From Symbiodinium natans (taxonomy: Eukaryota > Sar > Dinophyceae > Suessiales > Symbiodiniaceae), in the NCBI GenBank assembly GCA_905221605.1, contig CAJNDS010000028.1, positions 40,763 to 104,762 on the forward strand: a stretch of DNA of 64,000 bases, in the 5' to 3' direction. The position numbers and the translations under genes were made by a program. Shown piece by piece: positions 50,740-61,800 of the stretch. The notes beneath the pieces are model-generated. The model had not been told where the DNA came from and did no database searches. It saw only the letters and a list, made by a program, of their open reading frames with translations. Numbering within the stretch: position 1 is the first letter of the stretch; each line of letters begins with the position of its first letter.

Positions 50740-51090
50740 AGCTTTGCTCACAGATACTCACAGCAGCATGGAAAAAGGCCATATGCGCCTCACGTGGACT
50801 TTGAGTCCGAGACGGACACGTGCGGACAGTGCCCGGCGCCTGCCAGCGGAAGCAAAGGAAGCGAAGGAAGCAAGGTCAACCCGGTGCAAAGACAAACAAC
50901 TCATTTCAGAGCCGACTTTTTAAAGCAACGTTTTCCTTAAACTGGAAGCTGCCAGGACGAAACTGAAGAGACCGGCTTGGGTGAGAAGCGCATGAGCATC
51001 GTCATTCAATGTTCGTTTACCTTCGCTTCTGCCACCCACCATGGCTTGGTGGGACTTTGTGCATCCTGTATGTTTTTGACCACGGGCAGG
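50740..51090. other. No supported gene
   Basis: Nothing recognisable on either strand apart from a short GGAAGCAAAGGAAGCGAAGG purine stretch at about 50850. Confidence 0.4.
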
Positions 51091-51300
51091 CTACACCAGA
51101 GTCGGACTGAAGAGCCCCAGGAAGAGCACTGAGATGCCTGAAGCTGCATCGAGGGGCATGCTTCGAGACTCAGGATCAGTGATCCGCAGGGCTTGTAGTA
51201 ACTTTGTAGTAGCTTGCTGTAGCAGCTTGCTGTAGCAGCTTGTAGTCCTAGAGCTGGGATATCTTCTCAAAGGGCTGTTCTTGAGGGCAAGTTTTATATC
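51091..51300 (-). CDS. Unidentified 3' exon, minus strand
   Basis: Reads YSKLLQQATTKLLQALRITD then PLDAASGISVLFLGLFSPTL and a stop at 51091. Part of the Gln/Leu-rich section overlaps a short tandem repeat (TAGCAGCTTGCTG) at 51190-51243, so it may be inflated by the repeat. No family is recognised. Confidence 0.25.
   Translation of the reverse strand, partial: DIKLALKNSPLRRYPSSRTTSCYSKLLQQATTKLLQALRITDPESRSMPLDAASGISVLFLGLFSPTLV
51190..51245. repeat. Short tandem repeat
   Basis: Imperfect copies of TAGCAGCTTGCTG (13 bp), about four in a row. Confidence 0.75.
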
Positions 51301-51725
51301 TGCATGGGTGCTGGTACACAATGCAACCCTTGCGACTGGTATCATCGTATCTGCCATGGTGCGGGTCGAAATCTGACATTGCGATGTTGCGTACCACGAT
51401 TTGTGTATCCAAGCTGGCAAACGGCTTCAAACCCCTGCTGCTGAACCTTCGCAGTCGAGAAACTCAAAATTGAACTCGCGCTTGCTTACAATGGAACATG
51501 TATTAGATGCTTGTAGGAGATTGCACAAGAGACTGGGAACACTCGGTTTGCAATGAGATCTGCTTTTGTCACAGGGCCGTGGCATCTGCTTCTGTACGCC
51601 GATGGCTTTGCTCTGCTGTAATAATGATCAACTGATTCTGCCAATGCGCGAAGGACAAGCACTGTCCAAAGTTTGTCAAGACTTGCTCGTGCAGGTCATG
51701 ACATCTCGAAAAAATTTCGCCGGTC

Positions 51726-54342
51726 TCAAACGCCAATGATTTGCTCCACTGCATCCAAGCCTCATCAGGTGTTGCGCATGTGGACATGCAGTGGGTCAAC
51801 CATGGTCAACCTTGCCCCATCGCTTTTTCACAGTGCCTGTCTCATTCTCGGCAGCGATGATTCCAATGGCAGCAAACATGGCAAAGCGGCCATTGTTGAT
51901 TTCTCGGTTACGCCATTCGGTATCGTACCTCGACGCAAACCACATAAGCCGGCACAAACTCATCCAGCTTCGAGCCTACAAGCGCAACCAAGCCGCTGTC
52001 CCACATTCTTCTCGACCAGGCCCAAAGGGTCGCCGAAGTCGCCGGGCTGAAGGGCAGGACATGCTGGGAGATGTCAAGATCTGTACTTTGCAAAAGTCCA
52101 GACCATAGGACCGCAGTGTCGTGTTCAAGACAGATGCACCTCCTTGCCATCTTGCTCTTCGAACGCGCCTGTCTCAAGGTAACCTTTCATCAGGTTTGAA
52201 TAGTGTTCAGGCTCACATCTGCAGCAGTGCGAGCCAGCCTGCGAGCCCTATGAGGACGAGGAAGCCCAAACCACCCAACCCTGATGTGATGGCTTCGATG
52301 CCACGCGGCACACCACCAAACCTTGTCGTCGGCTGCACGACGACAGGAAGGATTCAAATAGAAAGATCTGCGCTGCGGCTGTCAGTTGGCAAGGTGGGAT
52401 GCAAGGACGGGACCCCGGAAAAGTCACAAAGTGCTGGAACACAGCACCGGCAGCGGCCATCATGGCCTGGAAGGGTACTGACAAGACAGGCTTCAGTAGA
52501 GCACCGCGCTGACGTGCAAAAGCTGACACCTGAGAAGCACACAACCCTCCCATGCTTCAACTCAGCTGTTCGATACCTGTCAGATGCGACATGTCAAATT
52601 GAGTTATATTTAAAGAAGTTCTCGTGCTTCTTATAATGTTGCACCCGCTTTAGTGGATGGGACCGCTAGTATGCGATGTTCCGAAAATCTTATACAGAAC
52701 CCCCATTGTTTAGGGTGGTTCACTATTATGCGATGCTGTCCCGGCTGGGGTTGAAGGGCGGGGGGCCGGGGAGCCAAAAACTAAAAAAGTTTTGAATAAG
52801 AAACTCCGGATTCTTTGGTGTCCAGCCTTATTTAAATTCCTTGTAAATTTCATTACGAAACAGTGTCGAAACAGGCCCCAAACAATTTTCCAAGGGAGTA
52901 GCCCACGAGCTGCCCTGATTCGCTTTAGCAAGTTGTTTCGGTGGTCCGCATTAATGCGGAGCCCCGGCGACCGTGGAGCTACAAAGCCTGGAAAGCTTAG
53001 AAACTCAAGCTTCAAGGCTTCCCCTCAACCCTCGACCCCTAGCTGCCCTACCCCAGCCCCCGTCCCAGCCCCATCCCACATCATTAAGGATCCCCGAAAA
53101 CCCCAAAATTGTTTGGGGGGGGGGGGGGGGCCCCACACTAAAGCGAGTCCAAGATTATGAGACACTTAGAAGCGAGAGAAGCACAAGCATCTGTTGATAA
53201 TCGGAGCCCTGTCATGTCTTGCCTAATTGTGACTCGGTTCCTGCGCCCAGCTGCCAACCACCCGCCCCGTGCCATCCCGGGCCCCTCCCCATGAGCTGGC
53301 ACCGCCGAATCTTATTCAGAAGTGCGTTTTAGGGTGCAAGGGGCCAAATCTGCATTCCCCAAATGTGCCGCTCATGACTGACTGTCGCGGTAGTTGTTTG
53401 TCGGAATCTACCATGGAAGGTAGGCGCACTTATCCGCCGAGGCCGGAGGACTGAGGCGTTTAGATCCAGGTCTAGGGAACCTTAGATAGTTGCCCACCCC
53501 CTAACCCCCTGTCAGGGCACAGTTGCGCGGCTAAGCTTTTTATGACCCGACATGGATTCCTCCCCGTACCTAGCTGACCAGTGTCCAGCTGCGGACGACT
53601 TGCCGGGACCAGGGGGGATCTTGGGGCCATACTCGGCAGATGTGAGGCGGCTTCGCAATAGCGGTTAATTAAACACCACTGAGCGTTTGCAACTTGAAGA
53701 CAGGACACATACAAAGATTGCATCACTTGCAGGCACCTGAGGAACTTCTCCTCCTCGCCTGCAAATCAAAATTGCGGTGCGTACTGGTGTGCACAAGAAG
53801 GTTCTGAGATTGACGGCTGCCAAATTTTCCTCCCCAAAGCAAGTAGATGAAGAACGGCATACGTTCGCAACCACAGCCCGATGGATCAGCACGGACCCTG
53901 CGTATTGTTCCTGCATTGACAAGTTGCTCGCGATCAACGGTTGCCCGCGACGTTTTCGGTATTAAGGCCTGACTTCGCTTCGCTGACTTCGCTTCCGGAC
54001 ACGGGATAGTTTGCAGGCTGATTTCGAGGAGGGCAGGCATTCCAAGGAAAAGCCTTGTTTTCCAGATTCGAAGTGCCGCCGAGATCATATAATGTAGTAT
54101 AAGACTGATGAAGCCAGTGATCAACAAATGGGATCCACTGGGATCCATAGTAGACTCTTCATCGCAATATCGCTGTCACGCTGTCTTGTCCTTCGATTCA
54201 ACAAAGCACACCCCATTGCAATACCGCAGCTGACAGCTCACATGAAAAATTCAAAACATCTCACTGCTGTCGCTGCTTGCGGCTCTAGGCCTTTGCACAG
54301 GTTTGCCGGATCCCAGAAGCCCAATGGAGCGGTGACGCCCAC
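51726..54342 (-). CDS. Chlorophyll a/c-binding light-harvesting protein (LHC), nuclear gene for plastid antenna; 5' end missing
   Basis: A three-helix thylakoid antenna protein binding chlorophyll and carotenoid. Exons (plus coordinates, transcript order): 54342-54291 (GVTAPLGFWDPANL, mature N-terminus typical of the family); an undetected short exon; 52576-52546 (YRTAELKHGR, helix A with the Glu/His/Arg pigment ligands); 52466-52414 (AMMAAAGAVFQHFVTFPG); 52321-~52231 (FGGVPRGIEAI then a hydrophobic helix B); 52172-52140 (TGAFEEQDGKE); 52046-51994 (PGDFGDPLGLVEKNVGQ); 51928-51837 (WRNREINNGRFAMFAAIGII, helix C with Glu/Asn/Arg); 51760-51726 (LDAVEQIIGV, stop). Phases agree where both sides are known; the end of the helix-B exon is the least certain. 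Donors are GT, GC, GT, GC?, GT, GC, GC. The transit peptide exons upstream of 54.34 kb were not identified. Confidence 0.9.
53105..53133. repeat. Poly-G tract
   Basis: TTTG followed by about 17 G and CCCC. It lies in the large intron between the first and second detected LHC exons. Confidence 0.9.
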
Positions 54343-54639
54343 CTGCCTGCAGAGGCTGAGGCTGGTTGCAGCATGGGCATCTTGAGTGGGAGAATGCAAG
54401 GATGCAAAATGCGATGTGCGCAAAGCGAGGTGCTTAGAGCCCTGGCACCGACTTTCTGTTGGCCCTCTGCCCACTCCAAGCTCAGCTGCTCGACAAGAAG
54501 CAACCCATTGGTCCCCCGGGATACCAGACCGAAAAGTCATTGTCTTATTCGCTCGGAAACAAGTGTTCGAACTCCAAGTTACATCCTCTTCCCGGCTCTT
54601 CAACCTTGTTGAAGCCCTAGTAAGTAGAAAAGTGGCTGA

Positions 54640-55160
54640 ACTCAGGCTAACAACATTGAGCAAATTGAACATGTGTATTTGTTAACATAAGACAACACGA
54701 GTTCTGTGTTCTGTCACTACTTCCCTTGTATGAAAGAAAAGTGGCCCGAAGTCCGAAGATCCCCCTTGCTCTTGCCAGACCGTCCGCAGAGGCATCCCAA
54801 GGCTGAGGCTTGGTGATGTCAAATCCAACCGCTGCCTGCGCCAAAGTGTTGAGAAAAATGAGCTTTTCAACATTTTCAATACAATGCTCTCACGACTGTT
54901 ATAATCTGTTATATCTCGTGGGGGGCAAGGGCGCAGTCACCCCAAGAACAGCAGTCGCCTCCTCTGCTGGCTCTTCGGAACTCTCCTCGCGAACAGCTCG
55001 ATTGCCACATTGCCAAACACAACCCTGCCCAACAGGTGATTCCACACCAACATATCGACCCTCCCGAAAGACCCAAATGCCTCGACGGCAGCTTCCTTCT
55101 CTGGAGGAGTCGAAGGTGCCTCTAGCACGACGAGCTGCGAGCTATAAGTGATGGCACTCC
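54640..55160 (-). other. Coding-like sequence upstream of the LHC gene
   Basis: Minus-strand stretches look coding but are unassigned. About 55075-54900 contains VREESSEEPAEEATAVLGVT followed by APLP, partly matching the GVTAPL start of mature LHC proteins. About 54838-54765 reads VGFDITKPQPWDASADG. They might be 5' exons of this LHC gene, remnants of a second LHC unit, or another gene. Confidence 0.25.
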
Positions 55161-55332
55161 ACATCAGTTCATGGCAGAACATCTGCAAGCGCCCATTTAC
55201 GAGCACCACCATTTTCACCTGTCCAATCCTGTTGTGCTCGACTCGCTAACATGCTGACAGCAAGCTCGGCGCAGCCTCGATTGCCCCACCCTGCCCACTA
55301 TAGACGGCAAACTCCAAACAAAAGCCTACGCG

Positions 55333-55735
55333 TTGTCTTCCAAGCCTAATTGCGTTCCACTGAGAAACAAAGCTTCCATTCGCGAGTTCCAACCATGTTC
55401 CGCTCGGGAAACCTCAAAATTTCATCATTCTCCGAACACTGAAAACGGATCACTGCCGCTGTCCCCGAACTCTGCAGCTCCCCCATGCCTACACGAGTCT
55501 TTCAGTTGTTGTTGTGACTCCATTCGCTGCAGCTTCTCTGAACAATTCCTGCCTCTGCTTTCTCTGCCTTGCGTGCAACACGTGCCGCACGGACCTGTTC
55601 GACAGCGATTCCAGGAATCGGCTAGCTCGCGGCTCGACCAGAGTCTCAGTGCGCAGCGAAGGTTGCAGCCGCGGCGGCGCCCACAAAACTCACCAACAAG
55701 CCAGAATTACCTTTCGTGCGCAACTGTGAGAGAGG
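55333..55735. other. Ambiguous open region
   Basis: Open on the plus strand for over 130 codons before entering the hexamer array. The minus strand is also open and protein-like (VIRFQCSENDEILRFPERNM at about 55470-55400; RSVRHVLHARQRKQRQELF at about 55600-55540). The strand cannot be decided by eye. Confidence 0.25.
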
Positions 55736-55740
55736 AGGAA

Positions 55741-55911
55741 GTAAGACTCAGACTAAGACTAAGACTAAGACTGAGACTGAGACTAGGACTCGGACTAGGA
55801 CGATGACAAAGACAAAGACCAAGACTAAGACTAAGACCAAGACCAAGACCAAGACCAAGACCAAGACCAAGACCAAGACCAAGACCAAGACCAAGACCAA
55901 GACTCAGTAAG
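55741..55911. repeat. AAGACC/AAGACT hexamer array
   Basis: About 28 hexamers. Variants AAGACT, GAGACT and GGACTC on the left give way to uniform AAGACC on the right (about 55830-55903). Lys-Thr or Leu-Gly repeat frames are artefacts. Confidence 0.95.
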
Positions 55912-56204
55912 AGTGACCAATTATGTTTGCTGTACTCGAGAAAGGCTTGAGAAAGGAGCTGAGAGCGGGGCTCCGAGTGCACATATCGGCTCAAGATAGA
56001 ACTATCTGCCTTTTGCTTGTGCATACGATTCATAGCGATTCCACACTGCGCTGGGCAGGTGTCGACGGGGCACTGAGGTTTCAGAGCAGGTGAGAAAATC
56101 TTGTCCTTCCCCCTACCCCGCCCTTGCTGGCCGTCGGCCTTCTGCGAAGCAGAATTAGGCCGGACGCCAGTGCCGCCGACCCCCGCGTGCCCCCGGTGCC
56201 CAGA

Positions 56205-56325
56205 GGGCGCGCATCATGAGCATCAGCGGGTCCAGCCCGGGACCGCAAGGCGCGCATCAGGAGCATCAGCGGCTCCCGGGGCGGGACCCCGGGGGCGCAT
56301 CAGGAGCATGATGCCCCCCAAAGGG
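56205..56325. repeat. GC-rich GCGCATCAGGAGCATCAGCGG repeat
   Basis: About three imperfect direct copies of GCGCATCATGAGCATCAGCG. A related copy lies at about 9330-9352 (CGCATCCTGAGCATCAGCGG), so it is a dispersed motif. Confidence 0.65.
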
Positions 56326-56375
56326 CGGGCATAAGCGACGTGTCTAAGCCCGGGGCTAGGAAAAAGGGAGCGTAG

Positions 56376-56582
56376 GGGCCTTATAAAGTGCTTAGAAACT
56401 TTCAGGGACTCTAGGAGCCTCAAACGCTTAGAGATTTGAAGGGAGTTTAGGGGCCTGAAAATGCTTAGAAACTTTAAGGGAGTTCAGGAGCCTCAAACGC
56501 TTAGAGATTTTAAGGGAGTTTAGGGGCCTCAAAATGTTTAGAAACTTCCAGGGAGTTTAGGAGCCTCAAGCGCTTAGAGAGA
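56376..56582. repeat. ~36-bp alternating tandem array
   Basis: Alternating half-units: CTTAGAAACTTTAAGGGAGT plus TCAGGAGCCTCAAACG, and CTTAGAGATTTTAAGGGAGT plus TTAGGGGCCTCAAAATG. There are about six halves, i.e. three ~72-bp higher-order units. Confidence 0.85.
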
Positions 56583-56929
56583 CCCCGACCCTGTGACGGA
56601 TCTGCTCGCCCCGCGCTTCTGCCTGCGCTGCCCGCCCATGGGCGCAGCTCCTTAAAATCCGGCCTGGCCGTCGTGGACAATTGCCTAAAGGCTTGCCTTT
56701 ATGCGGGCAGGAAGACAGAGGAAGGTCGGAGGGGAGGTGGTGGAAGTTCAAACTGAATCCGAACGGACTAGCGATGCACATCCGCCTGTCGAGCCAGCAG
56801 CTACGCAGCAGGCGGGGGGGAGTCAGCAGGCGGAACATGCTGTGCCGTTGCGTGCGGGCAGCAAACACACTTGTACACGTACATCCACGCGCACGCAGAG
56901 GATTATATATGGGGTTTCGGCTGTCCCTT

Positions 56930-57668
56930 CCTGTTCTTTCTTCTCTTCTGCTTCCTGTTCATTTGTTTTCTTACTTTTTTTTATTTTTCTTACTTGTCTT
57001 CTTGTTTTTTTATTGTTGTTATTATTCTTCTTTCTCTTCTTCTTCTTCTTCTTATTCTTCTTATTTTTCTTCATTTTGTTATTCTTCTTTCGTTTCTTTT
57101 ATTCTTATTCTTTTTCTTCTTTCTTTTATTATTATTCTGCTTATTCTTCTTTATTTTCTTATTATTCCTGTTTTCTTTCTTTTCTTCTTTTCATTCTTCT
57201 TTATTTTCTTCTTCTTCTGCTTATTCTTCCTTTTTTATTGTTATTTCTCTTCTTCTTCCTCTTCTTTTTCTTCCTTTACCCTTTCTTCTTGCTATTGTTA
57301 TTCCTTTTCTTTTCTTCTTCTTATTCTTCTTTTTCTTCTTCTTTGTGTTATTATTCTTCTGTTTATTCTTCTTCTTCTTCTTCTTCTTCTTCTTCTTCTT
57401 CTTCTTCTTCTTCTTCTTCTTCTTCTTCGTTCTCTTCTTTTTTTCTTCCTTTTACCCTTTCTTCTTGTTATTATTCTTTCTCTTTTCTTCTTCTTCTATT
57501 TATTATTATTTCTTTTCTTCTACTTCTGTTTCTTTTTCTTTCTCTTCTTATTATTCTTCTTCTTTCTTTTCTTCTTACTTATTTTCTGCTTCTTCTTTTT
57601 CTTCTTCTTTCTGTTCTTCTTCTTTTTATTCTTATTTTTATTCTTCTTCTTTCTCTTCTTCTTATTTT
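56930..57668. repeat. ~740-bp polypyrimidine (TTC/TTA/TTT) tract
   Basis: Almost entirely T and C, with sparse A and G, built from TTCTT, TTATT and CTTCTT words. It includes an uninterrupted (TTC)n core at about 57366-57428. The very long Phe/Ser/Leu frames are artefacts. The right end runs into CCCTAAACCC at about 57674-57690. Confidence 0.96.
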
Positions 57669-57754
57669 TGCAACCCTAAACCCAAACCCGAGTTTCAGCT
57701 TTCAGACGGCCAGGCCAGCCCGTGCCGCAAGGCCTGTAGATATACATATTCGTG

Positions 57755-57795
57755 TACGTATAAATACATATATATATATATACATATGTAAAACA
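57755..57795. repeat. (TA)n microsatellite
   Basis: ATAAATACATATATATATAT followed by ATACATATG, between the pyrimidine tract and the GA tract. Confidence 0.9.
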
Positions 57796-57817
57796 TGTGC
57801 AGATACAGAAAAATCAG

Positions 57818-57948
57818 AAAAAAAGAGAGAGAGAGAGAGAGAGAGCAGAGAGATAGAAGAGAGCGAGAGAGAGCGAGAGAGAGAGAGAGAGCGAAATAGA
57901 AAAAAAAGAAGGATAGAGAGAAAGAAAAAGAAAGAGAGAGAAGTGCTC
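57818..57948. repeat. GA-rich purine tract
   Basis: (GA)n with GAGAGC and GAAAGA variants over about 130 bp, so the strand bias is opposite to the pyrimidine tract on its left. Confidence 0.93.
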
Positions 57949-58832
57949 ATTGCAGCTCGACACAAGAACACGTATCCAATTCAGCACTTGTCCTGCCTGG
58001 CCTCCAGGACCCAAGGCTCCCTGGGCTGTCTGCGGCAGAGTCATGGTCTGCACTGCAGCCTAGTCAAGCACTGAAGGCGTCCTGATGAATACTACAACAG
58101 CATACAACAGCACCATGGCAGCACGAGAAAGGCAACCTGGGAGTGGAAGCGATCAAAGGTTGCCAAGGAAGTACCAAGGAACATTGCGCGGATGTGCCGA
58201 GGACGTCGATGACACGGAGGGTACAAAAAGAGCTCCGGGCACCAAACCTTCTCCATAGGCAAACATCAACAATCATCAACATCTACGTCCATCATTGCAG
58301 TAGCTTCCGTCTGAGGGGTCCACATAGGCCAGCGCCAGCCACTAAGGCGGCTGTAGAGCCTGGCCCCGACACGTGTCCCTGCTGAGCAGCTGCTGTGAGA
58401 CTTGTGCACGTCTATTGCTCCAAGCGTTCTGCCTCTTACTCGGCGCCCCATGACTAAGCAAACTGGACCGAACACAAGTCTTGAACTTCAAAAAGCATTC
58501 GGCCAGAAGCATCAACCGCTCCGATTGGATGCAATGATGAGCTTCACAGACCTAGACCCGAACTGCTAGCTGTTAGCATCAACCTGACCGTGCGCTCGCA
58601 AACTTCTTAGCATAAGCAGTCTGCGTGCAGATGAATTTTGGGGGTGCATTGCAAATTAACGCTAATTAGGATGCAAATGCTATGAACAGTGCCTTTGAAA
58701 GCTACTCTATCACCTACTGCCTCACCAGTGTGGGCGACTGAGAGAAGCCCATGTTGAAAATGGCAGGCTTCCGAACATGAGGTTGCAAAGGCTGGCCACT
58801 CGCAGCAACTTCGCATCAACACTTCATTGTCT

Positions 58833-61800
58833 TCAGTCTGCCATGACGGCATCCATCGCGTCACTGTCTGCATTGAAGTACCTTGGAATGCTGACAGGCG
58901 TATGCGGCGTTGCTGCATACAGCCCGACATAAGCTAGCTGGGAGCACTCGTGCTGGAGCGTCTGCTTTGCGGAGACCCGATTCACTGGGTCGTATCGCAG
59001 CATCGAGTCCTGCACCGCAAGCGACTCGCACAGGACTTGATACAAGTGCCTCGACATCAGGCTTTGTGGTTTGCGGAGTTTGCACCCAGTCCAGAAGCCG
59101 CACGCCGGCCTGGAAAAGAGGAAATCAAGTGGCAAGTGGAACATCACTGTGAACTTTCCTCACTCCTGGGGAACTAAGCAGCAAACAGCTCCGAGTTGCG
59201 CTGCAATGTTCCGAATCTCTGTCCACGGCCGACGCCGCCACCTAGCATCAGCTGAACGCGCTCCTGCCTTCTAACTCAGGTTTGCTTAACAGATACTAAC
59301 AGCACCGTAGCCCTTTTGATCCTTTGGGCCATAGTGACAAGCCCGCTTTAGGCCCTTTAGGAGTATCCTTTGGCAAGTAAAGACCAGTTCATGCCAAATC
59401 ATGCCAAGCAGCATGCCTGCAAATGGGCAGAGGTTCCCAGAGAATTTAAGTAGGTTTAGTTGGAGAGGAAGTATCCGCGATGTGTTTTTACCCGCATGCT
59501 GATGTCGGAGTCGTGTGTCACGTGCTGCCAAGAAGCTGTGGGAATGACGGCTTGAAGTCTGGAAGGTCCGACAGTCCAGGCCAATCAGCCTCCGATAAAT
59601 TGGTGAACGATACTGGAAGACATCTATCACGAAGAGGCAGATCCCCTCGACTGCATGTAGCAGACTGTAGCACATCCAGTGACTTGCAGCTCGTGCCCAC
59701 AGCGGCCTCTGTCGGTGTGCCGAGCTTTCGGAAGATTTGGAAGATTGTATCTATCTCACTGTCTCCATGGAACAGTGCAGCACCTTCAGGCTTGCATCTT
59801 GCAAATTCCAGCTCCAAGATTCCAGGATTGAACTGTCTCGAAAATTCTCCAAACACCCAGGGACAAAGAGCATCGCAGAGCAGTGAGTTCTGAAGGCATC
59901 CAGGGATCGTGCCAGTTGCCATTTCCCCGAGGATGCATCCAGCACTCCACACATCCACACCTGAAGCACAACGAAATCAATACAAAATGCACAAGATGGA
60001 GACTGTGTACATCTCTTTATGCTCTGTCTTGCGAAAGTACTAACAGTCGGCGACAAAGAATACAAAGAGCAACGCATGTCACAGAAAAACGACTTGACCT
60101 GTTCTAGTCCGAAAAGCTAATCCGACAGCTTTCTGCAGAACTATTGTGCAGTCCATAGCGTTTATGCTTGTTTTGACATTTTGGAGGTCGAGCTTTCCGC
60201 TGAAAATATCTTCCTTTGGCTTCGTGGTCTGGATGCTCGAGCACAACCTCGCGCACAGCGCCAGCTTCCACGTAATTCAGGCTTCTGTGGGGCCAAGCCT
60301 CAAAGTGACAAAGTGGTAACATTCTGTAGGGGCTGACTCGGAAGCCTTACAAAAGTTTACGAGTACGGTAGTGCGAGAAACGAATCACTTGTCAAGGTTG
60401 CTCACATCCAGGGACATGAGTGAGTTGCTTTCTGAGTCTGATTCCTTCTGCAGATTTTCAGTGCACACAATCGGACAGATTCTCCGCCCTGGTTTGCGTG
60501 CGCGATCCGTGGTCGCGAGAAATCCCTTTTCAGATCTCCGGTGTTACATGGTGTTACCACGGCCTAGTACGATCCTGGTCAATTAAGTGTCAGGCCTCTT
60601 CGGCGCAAAAGAGAAACATCTACACAGCGGCGCGCACGCAGTATACAAGTACTAACACAAAGAGGCTGAGCCCGGGAGCCAAAACTGTAGGGCCCAGGGC
60701 TGGAGACGTGTCCGGGCGATCCACCATACGAGTTTTGGCGACTATACTACAGTGGCAGACCGACTACGAGCTGCTGGCTAAACAAGTGTTAGATCCCCGT
60801 CAGCGCTGTCAATTCCCGCACCTGTGCGTGCCTGCTACAGTACACGACTCATGAACATGAATTGCTGAGGCATGCTCCCAGCGAGTATTCTTCACATCCA
60901 AACAGTATCTCAGGGGAACGATACCTGATCAAAGAGATCAAGTCAAGGATGCTTGCTTGGCGAAGCTGCCTCAGTTTGACATGAGGCAGCGGCCACGTCG
61001 TCACCACCTGACAAAAACAGTTCTCTGCTGAGTTGTTTGCTCGGCCCTGCACGCCACGCTGTAGCCGCCTCGTGCGTGTACTTCGGCAGGGGGAGATTGA
61101 AAGCCTGCTCCAGGCAGTCATGAGACTCCATGAGAGTGCACGGCGAACTCCACCAAGGAGAATCAACGAGAGTCTGAGTATTCGGCGCGTGCCATTCCAA
61201 AGTCCGCAATTTTGAGGTTGTCCTTGAGGCTGGAGTATGCTGGAATGCACTGCGGAGCATGATCCGTTGTTGAGAAGTCCAGCAAGCTTTCGGCTCGGAA
61301 CTGTGACAAGTGACTGAAGAAGTTCGGCACTTTACGAAGCTGGCTTGGGTGTTTGACTCTTAGCTATTTTAGTGTCAAAGGCGGACGTGAACAACCAAAC
61401 CAACATCGGCTCGGCCTCACCATCGACCAAGATGTTTTGAGGCCTCAGCTACAATCCGAGTCTTTGCATCCCTAGCAAACTACAGCAAACTGCCGTTAAG
61501 TCCACCACTTGAGATCTCTGTGAATGATCCTGAAAGGACTTCTTCGAGGGTTGCATGCAGGGTGCTGACTGGTTTGGTCCTCCTTGCGTGGCAGTAGTCG
61601 ATACCATTCATCAGCTGCTTCTGCAGGGATCTCACCTCGTGTCGTAAGACAAATGCTAGGCAAACTCGCCGCACGGAATCTGGCTGATGCATGTTGATGT
61701 TGTCAAACAAGGCACGACTGCTGGCTCCAATCGCAATCCAAACTTCTTCATGTACCTTAGTGCCGGCGTGTGTTCTGAGCAACTCTCGAGCTGCACTACT

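Noticed and set aside
51569-51799. Protein-like minus-strand ORF containing EAWMQWSKSLAFETG
   Set aside because: It is an out-of-frame shadow of the last LHC exon, whose correct frame reads LDAVEQIIGV and stops.
56681-58074. 332- and 457-codon plus-strand ORFs rich in Phe, Ser and Leu
   Set aside because: They translate the pyrimidine tract and neighbouring simple repeats; no domain content.
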